Source of the DNA: Clostridiales bacterium NK3B98
GTDB taxonomy: Bacteria; Bacillota; Clostridia; Oscillospirales; Oscillospiraceae
Length of the DNA: 64,000 nucleotides
Assembly (NCBI GenBank): GCA_000421005.1
Contig: ATWA01000006.1
Coordinates: forward strand, 34,699 to 98,698
Direction of reading: 5' to 3'
The notes beneath the pieces were generated by a model, which did no database searches, had not been told where the DNA came from, and was given only the letters and a program-made list of their open reading frames with translations. How positions within the stretch are numbered: position 1 is the first letter of the stretch; each line of letters opens with the position of its first letter. This document shows, in pieces, positions 53,881 to 61,689 of this stretch. The translations under genes were made by a program, and so were the position numbers.

Positions 53881-54230
53881 GCCAGTTGGTTCATAATCAG
53901 GGCAATCAGCACCACATCGTCCTGCCCCACATTTTCCACCCCGTGCCAGTGACCGTCGGGACACAGGTTCATGTCCCCGGGATGGAGCAGCACCTCGTTT
54001 TCCCCGTCCCGCACCAGTGCCTGACCTTGCAGCACATAATACGCCTCAAACTCCTGCAAATGCTGATGGAACCCGATGGAGCTTCCGGGGGGAATCACCA
54101 CCTTGCTGAACACCCTCCCGTGTCCCTTTGCCTCCTCAGGCAGCAGCCAGTCATGGAAGGTAACGGTGCCCTTCCCCTTCTGGGCGTGCTCCACCTGCCG
54201 GATACGCACATCCTCTTTTCTGCGAATCAT
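53877..54230 (-). CDS. Cupin-domain protein
   Basis: 117 aa from ATG 54230 with GAGGTG upstream; a GTG at 54239 is the alternative. Single beta-barrel cupin: GSSIGFHQHLQEFEAYYVLQGQALV is motif 1 (His, His, Glu metal ligands) and HPGDMNLCPDGHWHGVENVG is motif 2. Small cupins may be sugar isomerases, dioxygenases or regulators; nothing here distinguishes these. First gene of the cupin-ylmH-DUF896 operon. Confidence 0.88.
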   Translation of the reverse strand: MIRRKEDVRIRQVEHAQKGKGTVTFHDWLLPEEAKGHGRVFSKVVIPPGSSIGFHQHLQEFEAYYVLQGQALVRDGENEVLLHPGDMNLCPDGHWHGVENVGQDDVVLIALIMNQLA

Positions 54231-54264
54231 AGTCAACACCTCGCTGTGTTTGTATTCTGTGGGT

Positions 54265-54293
54265 ATTATAGCAAATCTCTCCCCCGGTCACAA
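54265..54293 (-). promoter_or_regulatory. Promoter of the cupin-ylmH operon
   Basis: TTGTGA (54288-54293) and TATAAT (54265-54270), 17-bp spacer, minus strand; divergent from the metF promoter. Confidence 0.7.
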
Positions 54294-54303
54294 GGGATGA
54301 CGG

Positions 54304-54332
54304 TTGCATTTTGCGGTTGTATCTGTTATACT
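54304..54332 (+). promoter_or_regulatory. Promoter of metF
   Basis: TTGCAT (54304-54309) and TATACT (54327-54332), 17-bp spacer. No S-box or other riboswitch fits in the 30-nt leader. Confidence 0.75.
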
Positions 54333-54363
54333 TTAGCGAAGCAATGTGACAGGAGGTGTCTCT

Positions 54364-55230
54364 ATGTACATCCGCAAGCTGTTCGCCCAAAAGCCCTGTG
54401 TGTTTTCCATTGAATTCTTTCCCCCCAAGCAGGTGTTGAACTGGCCCAAGCTGCAGACCACGCTGCAACAGGTCAAAAACCTGCATCCGGACTTTGTGAG
54501 CATCACCTGCTCTGCCGGAGGTTCCGGGGTAGGGGGCGTATCCACCTGCGAGGTGGCTCGTTATGTGAAAAACCAACTGGACATGGAGCCGCTGGCACAC
54601 CTCACCTGCACCGGCTCTGACCGAGCGGGGGTAGAATCCAATTTGGATCAGCTTTTCGCCGCCGGGGTGCGGGATTTGATGATTCTCCGTGGGGACCGGA
54701 ATCCGGCAGCAGAGCAGTTTTCCGACTTTGAGCACGCCAGCGATCTGGCCCGGTTCGTCCGGGGACACTACGGCGCTTTCGGTCTGTCCGGAGCCTGCTA
54801 TCCGGAAAAGCACCCGGAGGCGGACTCTCTGCTTCAGGACGTGGAAAACCTGAAAATCAAGCAGGAGCAGGGCGTCACCCATCTGATTACCCAGATGTTT
54901 TTTGACAATCTGTATTTTTACCGCTTCACCAACCTGATTCGGAAGCAGGGCATTGACCTGCCTGTCTCGGCGGGGATCATGCCCATCGTCCGCCGTAGCC
55001 AGATTGACCGGACGCTGGCGCTGTCCAGCGCCCATGTGCCGGAGCAGTTTAACAGGCTGCTGGTGCGCTGGCAGGATGACCCGGTGGGGCTGTACAGCGC
55101 CGGTATCGACTACGCCATTATGCAGCTTCGGGATCTCATCCAAGCCGGGGCGGATGGGGTACACCTCTACGCCATGAACAACGCCGATGTGGTGCAGCGG
55201 ATTTATGAGGGTATCTCCGATTTGCTGTAA
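54364..55230 (+). CDS. metF: Methylenetetrahydrofolate reductase
   Basis: 288 aa from ATG 54364 (AGGAGG upstream). TIM-barrel MetF motifs: CVFSIEFFPPK with the catalytic Glu, FVSITCSAGGSGVG, HLTCTGSDRAGVESNLDQL, LMILRGDRNP, GACYPEKHPEA, KQEQGVTHLITQMFFDN and VSAGIMPIV. It reduces 5,10-methylene-THF to 5-methyl-THF with FAD. No MetV/RnfC-type partner is adjacent, so the electron donor is not indicated. Confidence 0.95.
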   Translation: MYIRKLFAQKPCVFSIEFFPPKQVLNWPKLQTTLQQVKNLHPDFVSITCSAGGSGVGGVSTCEVARYVKNQLDMEPLAHLTCTGSDRAGVESNLDQLFAAGVRDLMILRGDRNPAAEQFSDFEHASDLARFVRGHYGAFGLSGACYPEKHPEADSLLQDVENLKIKQEQGVTHLITQMFFDNLYFYRFTNLIRKQGIDLPVSAGIMPIVRRSQIDRTLALSSAHVPEQFNRLLVRWQDDPVGLYSAGIDYAIMQLRDLIQAGADGVHLYAMNNADVVQRIYEGISDLL

Positions 55231-55237
55231 CCATTGC

Positions 55238-55274
55238 AAACGTGCGCCTGTGATTTGCAGGCGCACGTTTTTTT
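55238..55274 (+). terminator. Terminator after metF
   Basis: AAACGTGCGCCTG pairs perfectly with CAGGCGCACGTTT (7-nt loop), followed by TTTT. Confidence 0.92.
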
Positions 55275-56233
55275 CAGGAAAATTTCCGATACCCGGTGCT
55301 TCGATCCACCACGCTGACCATCTCTCCCCCATGGAGATAGGCAGCCAGATTGCGGAGGACAATATCCACCACCCGGCGCTGGGTCTCGGGCAGGTTAAAG
55401 TTTCCGGTGACGTGGGGGGTGAGCAGGAGGTTTTTCGCCTCCCACAGGGGATGATTCTCCGGCAGTGGCTCCTGATGTACCACGTCGATCACCGCCCCGC
55501 CAATGCGTTCGCTGTTCAGCGCCTCCACCAGTGCGTCTGTGTCCACGGCGCTGCCCCGACCTACGTTTATCAGAATAGCGTCTCTCTTCATCCGCTGGAA
55601 CCGGGCGGCATTCATCACATTCCGGGTAGCGGGAGAGTTGGGCAGAGACAGCGCCACATAATCTGCCAGAGGCAGCAGCTCATCCAGCTTGTCCATGGTG
55701 TACAGACCTGCCAGATAAGGCGGCATCTCCGTCACATGGCGGCGGATGCCAAATACGGTGCTGCCCAGCGCATTCATCCGCCTGGCAAAGGAAGACCCAA
55801 TGTCCCCCAGCCCCACCACCAGCGTCACCGACCCCTCGATGGAGCGCACCTCGCCGCAATTGCGCCAGAGGTGCTTCCGCTGCTGGTCGTGGTATTGTCC
55901 CAGACGTTTGATGTGGTATAAAATCCCCGCCAGCATACACTCGCTGATGGCAAGACCGTATGCGCCTGTGGCATTGGTGAGCAGCACATCCTCCGGCAGC
56001 AAACCGGGGGTGCAATAGTTGTCGCTGCCCGCAAAGTTGAGCTGGAGCCATTTCAGCTTGGCGGCATAGGGAATCATATCCGTCGGCAGATTGCCGAGGA
56101 TAATTTCCGCCTGCGCCAGCAAATCCGGGGTGAGCTGGTCTGCGGGGCAATAGACCACCTCTGCCTCCGGGGCAATGGCGGAAAGTCTGTCCTTTTGACT
56201 CTCATCCATGGGGATGGTCACGAGTATGTTCAT
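55274..56233 (-). CDS. D-2-hydroxyacid dehydrogenase family protein
   Basis: 319 aa from ATG 56233 (AAAGGAGG upstream). NAD-binding VVGLGDIGSSFARRMNALG near residue 135, ILINVGRGSAVDTDALVEAL with the catalytic Arg context, VVHQEPLPENHPLW with the Glu and TPHVTGNF with the catalytic His. Family members reduce 2-ketoacids (glyoxylate, hydroxypyruvate, phosphoglycerate side). The substrate is not evident. It overlaps the preceding GNAT gene by 4 bp. Confidence 0.88.
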   Translation of the reverse strand: MNILVTIPMDESQKDRLSAIAPEAEVVYCPADQLTPDLLAQAEIILGNLPTDMIPYAAKLKWLQLNFAGSDNYCTPGLLPEDVLLTNATGAYGLAISECMLAGILYHIKRLGQYHDQQRKHLWRNCGEVRSIEGSVTLVVGLGDIGSSFARRMNALGSTVFGIRRHVTEMPPYLAGLYTMDKLDELLPLADYVALSLPNSPATRNVMNAARFQRMKRDAILINVGRGSAVDTDALVEALNSERIGGAVIDVVHQEPLPENHPLWEAKNLLLTPHVTGNFNLPETQRRVVDIVLRNLAAYLHGGEMVSVVDRSTGYRKFS

Positions 56234-56796
56234 TCCAGTTCCTCCTTTTGGAGTGAAAAGTGCGCCTGCATCCATTGTGCGGGGAGCTGATTTTCATAAA
56301 TTCGGCGATAACAAGCGGCACAGCTTTTCTCGCTGTCCTCCCCTTCTGACCAGAACAGGAGCTGATACACCACCCCGAACACCTCCGCCTGCCAGTGCAA
56401 GGTGCAAAATCCGCTGCGGGTATAAAACCGTAGCCGTCTTGCCCGGTGTGCTGCCTCATCCGGTTCCAGTCCCGGCTGCTCCGCTTCCGCCTCCACCAGG
56501 ATGCCGCCGGGATACTGCTTTCGCAGCAGGTTCAGACAGGCGGTGCCATAGCCCCTGTCCTTGTCCAGCATGGCCAGATAGTCCAGCAACGCCATAGGGC
56601 ATTCTGGGGCGGTGAGCATCATGGCGTAGCCTTTGGGGACGCCGTCCTCCATCAGCCACCACGGCTCCATCATCCCCTGCCGGGTCTGCTTTTGCAGCAT
56701 TTCCAGCGGTTTGCGCTCATCGTCCGGGAACTCCCGGCGCATGGAGTCCCACGCAAGGGCCAGCTCTTCCCAGGGCATTGGTTTCAGTGTCAGCAT
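56230..56796 (-). CDS. GNAT family N-acetyltransferase
   Basis: 188 aa with GAAGGAG before ATG 56796. The acetyl-CoA loop is KDRGYGTACLNLLRKQY (~80-96), and VEAEAEQPGLEPDEAAHRARRLRFYTRSGF is the beta-bulge/RRxFYxxxGF region common in GNATs. No specific substrate can be proposed. Its stop overlaps the start of the hydroxyacid dehydrogenase, so the two form a coupled pair. Confidence 0.82.
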   Translation of the reverse strand: MLTLKPMPWEELALAWDSMRREFPDDERKPLEMLQKQTRQGMMEPWWLMEDGVPKGYAMMLTAPECPMALLDYLAMLDKDRGYGTACLNLLRKQYPGGILVEAEAEQPGLEPDEAAHRARRLRFYTRSGFCTLHWQAEVFGVVYQLLFWSEGEDSEKSCAACYRRIYENQLPAQWMQAHFSLQKEELE

Positions 56797-56821
56797 AAAC
56801 GCTCAACTCCTTCTCCCCCTT

Positions 56822-56850
56822 ATTCTCCCCGGAATCCCCGTTCTTGTCAA
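56822..56850 (-). promoter_or_regulatory. Promoter of the GNAT-dehydrogenase pair
   Basis: TTGACA (56845-56850) and a poor -10 GAGAAT (56822-56827), 17-bp spacer, minus strand. Confidence 0.5.
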
Positions 56851-57074
56851 GTATGCCCTTCCCGGTGAGCAGGTGTGAACCGCCCGGCGTGGGGCTGTGT
56901 CCTCCGCCCGGCGCAGATGTCCGGGGTGAGGGGGGCGGAAAAGGCGGTATCATTTTTTCCTGCTAACTCTCTGCCCTGTTTTACCTTTTTTGGATATTTC
57001 ATAATAAAATCCCTCCATTTGTTCCAGTTTGTCCATGCTAACCATATTTTATTCAACTTTTTTCGGATTTTCTA

Positions 57075-57103
57075 TTGATTTTTGCAAGAGAGCGTGCTAC
57101 AAT
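57075..57103 (+). promoter_or_regulatory. Promoter of the ferredoxin gene
   Basis: TTGATT (57075-57080) and TACAAT (57098-57103), 17-bp spacer, in an AT-rich tract. Confidence 0.8.
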
Positions 57104-57133
57104 ACACCCATCAAATCAAGGAGGTATTTTACC

Positions 57134-57304
57134 ATGGCATATAAGATTTCTGACGCTTGCATTTCCTGCGGCACCTGTGCAGAGGGCTGCCCTGTTGGCG
57201 CTATCTCCGAGGGCGATACCCAGTACGTCATCGACGCTGATTCCTGCATCTCCTGCGGCACCTGCGCTGGCAACTGCCCCATGGGCGCTATCTCTGAGGA
57301 GTAA
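57134..57304 (+). CDS. 2[4Fe-4S] ferredoxin
   Basis: 56 aa from ATG 57134 (AAGGAGG at 8 nt). Two repeats of CISCGTCAxxCPxGAIS give the eight cluster cysteines of a clostridial ferredoxin. It is the natural low-potential electron acceptor for pyruvate:ferredoxin oxidoreductase and for the bifurcating Bcd-EtfAB complex encoded at 30.4-33.6 kb. Monocistronic with a strong promoter and terminator. Confidence 0.97.
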   Translation: MAYKISDACISCGTCAEGCPVGAISEGDTQYVIDADSCISCGTCAGNCPMGAISEE

Positions 57305-57328
57305 TTTCTCAGCGGATCTGCATACCAC

Positions 57329-57355
57329 AAAAGCCCGGTAAAACCGGGCTTTTTT
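57329..57355 (+). terminator. Terminator of the ferredoxin gene
   Basis: AAAAGCCCGGT pairs with ACCGGGCTTTT (3-nt loop), followed by TT. Confidence 0.92.
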
Positions 57356-57365
57356 ATTTGAATGG

Positions 57366-57396
57366 AAAAACGAGCTGCTCAGGCAGCTCGTTTTTT
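57366..57396 (-). terminator. Terminator of the BMP-phosphoesterase operon
   Basis: AAAAACGAGCTGC pairs with GCAGCTCGTTTTT (4-nt loop); functional on either strand, 7 bp beyond the phosphoesterase stop. Confidence 0.85.
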
Positions 57397-57402
57397 CGTT
57401 TA

Positions 57403-58023
57403 TCACTTCTGTTTGTCTCGCCTGTCCTCCGGGTTAAACTCGAAGATGCAATACTCGAAGGCGTTAATCACGGTGGTATCTCCCCGCTGCTGGCGCTGGG
57501 GAATTTTGATACCGTAGTTTTTATGGATATGGCCGTGGACGAAATAGGCAGGATGATACCGATCCAGCAGGTCATTAAAGCACTCAAATCCCCGGTGGGT
57601 CAGGTTGTCCAGATCATTGAGGTGCCGAGCCGGGGCGTGGGTGACAAGAATATCGAATCCGCCGTTTTTCAACAGCGGCAGCCACATTTTCAGGATACGC
57701 CGCCGCATCTGGCCTTCCGTGAACATATAGGTGCCCTCCCGATAACGGTAGGAGCCCCCAAGCCCCATAATCCGAACCCCTTTATAGACAAAAATCTGGT
57801 CGTCAATGCAGATACAGCCCTCCGGGGGCTGGGTGACAAAGGATTCGTCGTGGTTGCCGCAGACGTATACCACCGGGCAGTGCGCCAGCGTCACCAGAAA
57901 TTCCAGATAGGAGCGGTGCAGGTCGCCGCAGGCGATAATCAGGTCAAATTCGTCCAGTTTGCCAGGGGTATAGTAGTCGTAGAAGTACCGGGACTCCTCG
58001 TCGGCAATGGCCAGTATCCTCAC
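57403..58023 (-). CDS. Calcineurin-like metallophosphoesterase
   Basis: 206 aa. Metal-binding motifs CGDLHRS (~32-38), GNHDES (~57-62), THAPA and HGHIHKNYG (~165-173) are clear. The first motif is unusual: RILAIADEES replaces the normal D-x-H, so the first His ligand is missing or substituted. Family members cleave phosphomonoesters, phosphodiesters or cyclic nucleotides. Its start overlaps the stop of the ParB-like/BMP gene by 4 bp, indicating a functional pair. Confidence 0.85.
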   Translation of the reverse strand: MRILAIADEESRYFYDYYTPGKLDEFDLIIACGDLHRSYLEFLVTLAHCPVVYVCGNHDESFVTQPPEGCICIDDQIFVYKGVRIMGLGGSYRYREGTYMFTEGQMRRRILKMWLPLLKNGGFDILVTHAPARHLNDLDNLTHRGFECFNDLLDRYHPAYFVHGHIHKNYGIKIPQRQQRGDTTVINAFEYCIFEFNPEDRRDKQK

Positions 58024-59993
58024 ATCCCGCCTCCACTTCCTCCGGCGGCATCCTCCTCGTCATCGGTTTTGGTGGCGCTGGGGATACCAACCAGATCTAC
58101 AGTGGATTTGCCTACCTCGGTAAGCTGGGTATAGGCGGGAATTTTACCCACTACGCTATCCACCAGATAGTCCATGTTGACAATCTGTTCCAATTCCAGC
58201 GTGGAGCCGTCAGCGGCAATCACCGTGCCATCCTGCAGGTAGATGGGTCCGGCAAAGGGATGAATGGCCTTCTGGGCAATGCTGGCTTTCAGCACATCTG
58301 CCAGACGGCGCACACTTCTGGGCACCAGTTCAGAGCAGTGGAGGTCCAGCACTCCGGTAGCCAGTCCCCAATAGTAGTTCAGCGCCTTACGGCTGTTTTT
58401 GTACTCCGTCTGAACGGTCTTGTTGAGAATCCGCCGGAGCATTTCCTCATAGTATACGCCCCAGTTCCACACAGGGATGGCCAGCAATTCCCGCTCGCCG
58501 TCCTCCATGAGCATGGACAAACCCAAGCCGTTGCTCTCCAGCTCTGCCATCTTTGCCATATCCAGAGAGGAAATCACCTTAATGCCCCGCTGTTCCAGAC
58601 GGCGATAGGCATTCTCCGCACCGTCCACAGAGGACCATTCCAGATACACCTTTGCCTCCGGGTTTACCATCTGCACCCCCAGCGCAAAGGCGTTCACCGT
58701 GGCAATCTGGCCGTAGATGGGGTAATCCGCAATGTAACCCACCTGCTTATCCTGGGTCATGACGCCGGCAATGGCACCTGCCACAAACTTCACCTCATAC
58801 ATCCGGGCGTAGTAGGTGCGGATATAGCGGTGAGAAGTATTCAGGGAGCAGTTCATAATCACCAGCTCAGGGTGTTCCACGGCGGTACGAAGACTCACCG
58901 GGAGCAAGCGGGGGGAGGTGGTGAAAATCACCGTGTTGCCATCCGCAATCGCCTTGTCCATGACAACCTGCGGGTCTTCCTGTAGCACATTCTCATAGGC
59001 AGTGGTCACAATTCTGTCCTCAAAGACCCGCTGGGCGTACCGTCTGCCCAGCTCATGCCCCATGGTCCAGCCGGAGCTGGCAGTGGTGCCGTCATAGAGG
59101 AAGGCCACATGAAGCTGCTTGGGCTTGGAGGACGCCACGGTACGCACCTTGGACAAAATACCCTTTTTCGGCTCCTCTCCGGGGCCCGGCTCGGTTTTCA
59201 GTTCGATTGGGGCGTGCTCCTGCTGTAATTCTACTTCCTCCCACATCTTGGAGATGTTCTTCTTCAGCGTGCCCGTATCCACCTGAAGCAGGGAGTGGAA
59301 GCCGTAGATTTTCAGATAGGAGAGCATGGCATCCCCGGTGGAGTAGATATGCTCTTTGCCTGCCATGTCCTCGTATACCCTGCGGAAGGTGTAGTAGGCG
59401 TTGGCGAAACGGCGGCGCTCTTCCTCGCACCAGCGCTCCCCCTTCTCCTTGCCCAGCAGGCTTTGGAGCTGGAGATATCCGCCCCGCCGGGACAGCTCCA
59501 AAAAGTTCACACCGCTGATTCGGTTGAACTCCACATACTCAAAGTAACCCTCGGTCTGTTCATTCCGGTCGGGCAGCACCCGGGTCACATAGGCGGGAAT
59601 GGTCACAGCATCGAAGAACTTCAGCACGCTCACCCGCTTGTTGCCCTCTACCACATAGTAGCGGTTCATGTACTCACAGACTTTAATGGGGTCACGGATG
59701 CCCTCGTTGGTGTGGGCACGGCAGAGCATCTCCCATTTGTTGGCAAACTCTGTCCCCCCTTCCAGCAGGGGCATAAAGTTCCGGGCGAAAGCGTGGGTTC
59801 TGCCGGGGGTACGGGTACCCACAATAAACTCGGTGGGAATCTGCACCAGCCCCATATCCGTACCCATGGTAATCCGCTCAGAGGATACAAATTCCTCCAG
59901 CACCGGCAGATAGGGATACACACCCTTGGAAACACACTCACGATATTCTTTGGACGCCGCCTTCTGGGCGTCTTTATAGTAAAGTTCAGGCAT
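58020..59993 (-). CDS. ParB-like N-terminal domain fused to a BMP-family substrate-binding domain (cytoplasmic)
   Basis: 657 aa. Residues ~45-140 resemble a ParB/Srx-type domain: VQIPTEFIVGT, GIRDPIKVCEY and YYVVEGNKRVSVLKFF (the VxEGNxR core at 114-120). A helical linker region (~145-260) follows. From ~292 (KQLHVAFLYDG) the protein is a BMP/PnrA-type nucleoside-binding fold: GWTMGHELGRRYAQ, FTTSPRLLPVSLRTA, VGYIADYPIYGQIATVNAFALGVQMVNP. It has no signal peptide or lipobox, unlike BMP lipoproteins, and no permease genes alongside, so it is probably an intracellular ligand sensor. The C-terminus is acidic then Gly-rich. AGGAG precedes ATG 59993. Function unknown. Confidence 0.75.
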   Translation of the reverse strand: MPELYYKDAQKAASKEYRECVSKGVYPYLPVLEEFVSSERITMGTDMGLVQIPTEFIVGTRTPGRTHAFARNFMPLLEGGTEFANKWEMLCRAHTNEGIRDPIKVCEYMNRYYVVEGNKRVSVLKFFDAVTIPAYVTRVLPDRNEQTEGYFEYVEFNRISGVNFLELSRRGGYLQLQSLLGKEKGERWCEEERRRFANAYYTFRRVYEDMAGKEHIYSTGDAMLSYLKIYGFHSLLQVDTGTLKKNISKMWEEVELQQEHAPIELKTEPGPGEEPKKGILSKVRTVASSKPKQLHVAFLYDGTTASSGWTMGHELGRRYAQRVFEDRIVTTAYENVLQEDPQVVMDKAIADGNTVIFTTSPRLLPVSLRTAVEHPELVIMNCSLNTSHRYIRTYYARMYEVKFVAGAIAGVMTQDKQVGYIADYPIYGQIATVNAFALGVQMVNPEAKVYLEWSSVDGAENAYRRLEQRGIKVISSLDMAKMAELESNGLGLSMLMEDGERELLAIPVWNWGVYYEEMLRRILNKTVQTEYKNSRKALNYYWGLATGVLDLHCSELVPRSVRRLADVLKASIAQKAIHPFAGPIYLQDGTVIAADGSTLELEQIVNMDYLVDSVVGKIPAYTQLTEVGKSTVDLVGIPSATKTDDEEDAAGGSGGGM

Positions 59994-60049
59994 TGATTGG
60001 ATTCTCCTGTCTTCTTCAGTCTTTTTGCCGGGTGATCCCGGAGTGATAC

Positions 60050-60078
60050 AGTATAGGCAACTATGTGCCTGTTGTCAA
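60050..60078 (-). promoter_or_regulatory. Promoter of the ParB-like/BMP gene
   Basis: TTGACA (60073-60078) and TATACT (60050-60055), 17-bp spacer, minus strand. Confidence 0.85.
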
Positions 60079-60092
60079 TCCGCTTGCCGCAG

Positions 60093-60121
60093 AAAAAGCC
60101 CACCCTGTGCGGGTGGGCTTT
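60093..60121 (-). terminator. Terminator after the sugar-ABC ATPase gene
   Basis: AAAGCCCACCC pairs with GGGTGGGCTTT (5-nt loop); on the minus strand it is followed by TTCTG within a TTTTT run. Confidence 0.88.
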
Positions 60122-60138
60122 GGGGTCTGATAGAAGAA

Positions 60139-61293
60139 TCAGAAGTTGTAGGTCTTGCAGACAGGCTCATTGGCCTCGAAGGAAGCCTTGTCGAACCACA
60201 CCAGGTTGTTGCCGCTGGCCTTGTCGAAGAGCTGAATCAGCTCGGGACGGGCGGTGAAGTTGACGGTAGCGCCCATGGAAACGTCCACGTCCAGATCGAC
60301 GGTGGGGATGACCATGACCACCTCGTCGTTGCCGCTGCGGGCATGGAGGTTGACCTCGGAACCCAGCATCTCGTTGACTTCCACCTTAGCGGACAGCTCG
60401 CCGGTACCCACAGTGACATGCTGAGGACGGATGCCGCAGACGATGTCGCAAGGCTGCTGGTTGTTGGAACGCAGTGCCTTCTGCTGGAACTCGGACAGCT
60501 CGAAGTCCACGCCACGGATCTGGGCGAAGTACTTGTTCTGCTTCACGATCAGCTTGCAGTTGTCAAAGAAGTTCATCACAGGCATTCCAATGAAGCCGGC
60601 CACGAACAGGTTGACAGGACGGTCAAACAAATCCTGAGGGGTACCAATCTGGTTGACGAAGCCATCCTTCATGATGACGATACGGTCGCCCAGAGTCATA
60701 GCCTCGGTCTGGTCGTGGGTAACGTACATAAAGGTGGTGTTGATGCGCTGACGCAGCTTGATGATCTCAGCACGCATCTGGTTACGCAGCTTGGCGTCCA
60801 GGTTGGACAGAGGCTCGTCCATCAGGAACACCTTGGGGTCACGAACCATGGCGCGGCCAATGGCGACACGCTGACGCTGACCACCGGACAGAGCCTTGGG
60901 TTTGCGCTCCAGATACTGGGTGATGTCCAGAATCTCGGCCACCTCGCGAACCTTCTTGTCGATCTCATCCTTGGGGGTCTTCTTCAGCTTCAGGGCGAAG
61001 GCCATGTTGTCATACACGGTCATGTGGGGGTACAGAGCGTAGTTCTGGAAAACCATGGCGATATCACGATCCTTGGGGGCGATATCGTTGCACAGCTTGC
61101 CGTCGATGTACAGCTCGCCGTCGGAAATGTCTTCCAGACCGGCCACCATACGCAGGGTGGTGGACTTACCGCAGCCAGAGGGGCCGACCAGCACAATGAA
61201 CTCTTTGTCCGCAATGTGCAGGTTGACGTCGTGAACGGCGGTCACCTTGTTGTCGTAGATCTTCTTGATGTTTTTCAGCAATACCTCGGACAT
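60139..61293 (-). CDS. Sugar ABC transporter ATP-binding protein (UgpC/MsmK/MalK family)
   Basis: 384 aa from ATG 61293, the start matching all family members; the frame is open to 61470 but that extension is atypical. Walker [11 protein letters not shown]-loop [13 protein letters not shown], signature [19 protein letters not shown], Walker [13 protein letters not shown] and H-loop [10 protein letters not shown], then the ~140-residue C-terminal OB regulatory domain (GIRPQHVTV). No permease or binding protein lies nearby, so it is probably the shared ATPase serving several dispersed CUT1 sugar transporters. Codon use is strongly biased, suggesting high expression. No good ribosome site precedes the ATG. 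A ~170-nt leader is predicted. Confidence 0.92.
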   Translation of the reverse strand: MSEVLLKNIKKIYDNKVTAVHDVNLHIADKEFIVLVGPSGCGKSTTLRMVAGLEDISDGELYIDGKLCNDIAPKDRDIAMVFQNYALYPHMTVYDNMAFALKLKKTPKDEIDKKVREVAEILDITQYLERKPKALSGGQRQRVAIGRAMVRDPKVFLMDEPLSNLDAKLRNQMRAEIIKLRQRINTTFMYVTHDQTEAMTLGDRIVIMKDGFVNQIGTPQDLFDRPVNLFVAGFIGMPVMNFFDNCKLIVKQNKYFAQIRGVDFELSEFQQKALRSNNQQPCDIVCGIRPQHVTVGTGELSAKVEVNEMLGSEVNLHARSGNDEVVMVIPTVDLDVDVSMGATVNFTARPELIQLFDKASGNNLVWFDKASFEANEPVCKTYNF

Positions 61294-61334
61294 AACTTCG
61301 ACTCTGATAGATGAGCCTCCGCTGCACCTACCTC

Positions 61335-61360
61335 GGAACCACCCGCAGGGAGTGCGTTCC
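61335..61360 (-). promoter_or_regulatory. Hairpin in the long leader of the ATPase gene
   Basis: GGAAC and GTTCC enclose an inner CCC/GGG stem; a second small hairpin (ACCGG/CCGGT) lies near 61387-61402. An AGGAGG not linked to the start codon lies near 61410. It matches no riboswitch class I know. Confidence 0.35.
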
Positions 61361-61472
61361 ATTACGACAGGTCTCCACACTGCCGCACCGGGAGTCTCCG
61401 GTTTGGTTCCTCCTTTTTGAATGTATGCCAAACCATAAGGTGGAGTGGTATGGCACCATTGGAATCGCATTC

Positions 61473-61501
61473 AGTGTATCATATGCGCCCAGTCTTTGCA
61501 A
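61473..61501 (-). promoter_or_regulatory. Promoter of the ATPase gene
   Basis: TTGCAA (61496-61501) and TACACT (61473-61478), 17-bp spacer, minus strand; start near 61466. Confidence 0.65.
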
Positions 61502-61614
61502 GCAGCAATTGTATTTTTTGTTGCATTTTCACAAGGCGTTTTGGTTACTTTTACCATCTGCGTTTCTCTGGGAAGGCAGGGGCGGCTCAACGCCGCCGCT
61601 GGAAAAATTTATGA

Positions 61615-61642
61615 TTGCTTTTCTTTTTATAAGTAGTATAAT
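61615..61642 (+). promoter_or_regulatory. Promoter of the DUF4428 gene
   Basis: TTGCTT (61615-61620) and TATAAT (61637-61642), 16-bp spacer. Confidence 0.65.
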
Positions 61643-61689
61643 GAATGTATCTCATCAATACATTTGTACAGAGAAAGAAGGAAGGAATC

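Larger units (their letters stand above)
56797..57133. other. 337-bp gap without a gene
   Basis: It holds the two divergent promoters for the GNAT pair and the ferredoxin gene. Base composition shifts from GC-rich (to ~56940) to AT-rich (56950-57110). Nothing else was seen. Confidence 0.6.
61294..61689. other. 396-bp divergent intergenic region
   Basis: It holds the ATPase-gene promoter and its long structured leader, and the promoter of the DUF4428 gene. No gene is supported. Confidence 0.7.

Noticed and set aside
56847..57056. 69-residue minus-strand open frame in the gap before the ferredoxin gene
   Set aside because: No convincing ribosome site, abrupt composition change along its length, and it overlaps the promoter of the acetyltransferase pair.
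57029..57133. Longer ferredoxin N-terminus
   Set aside because: It would span the promoter and ribosome site; ATG 57134 gives the standard 56-residue protein.
61294..61470. N-terminal extension of the ABC ATPase
   Set aside because: The extra 59 residues are Trp/Cys/Pro/Gly-rich, start at the predicted transcription start and are absent from the family; treated as leader.
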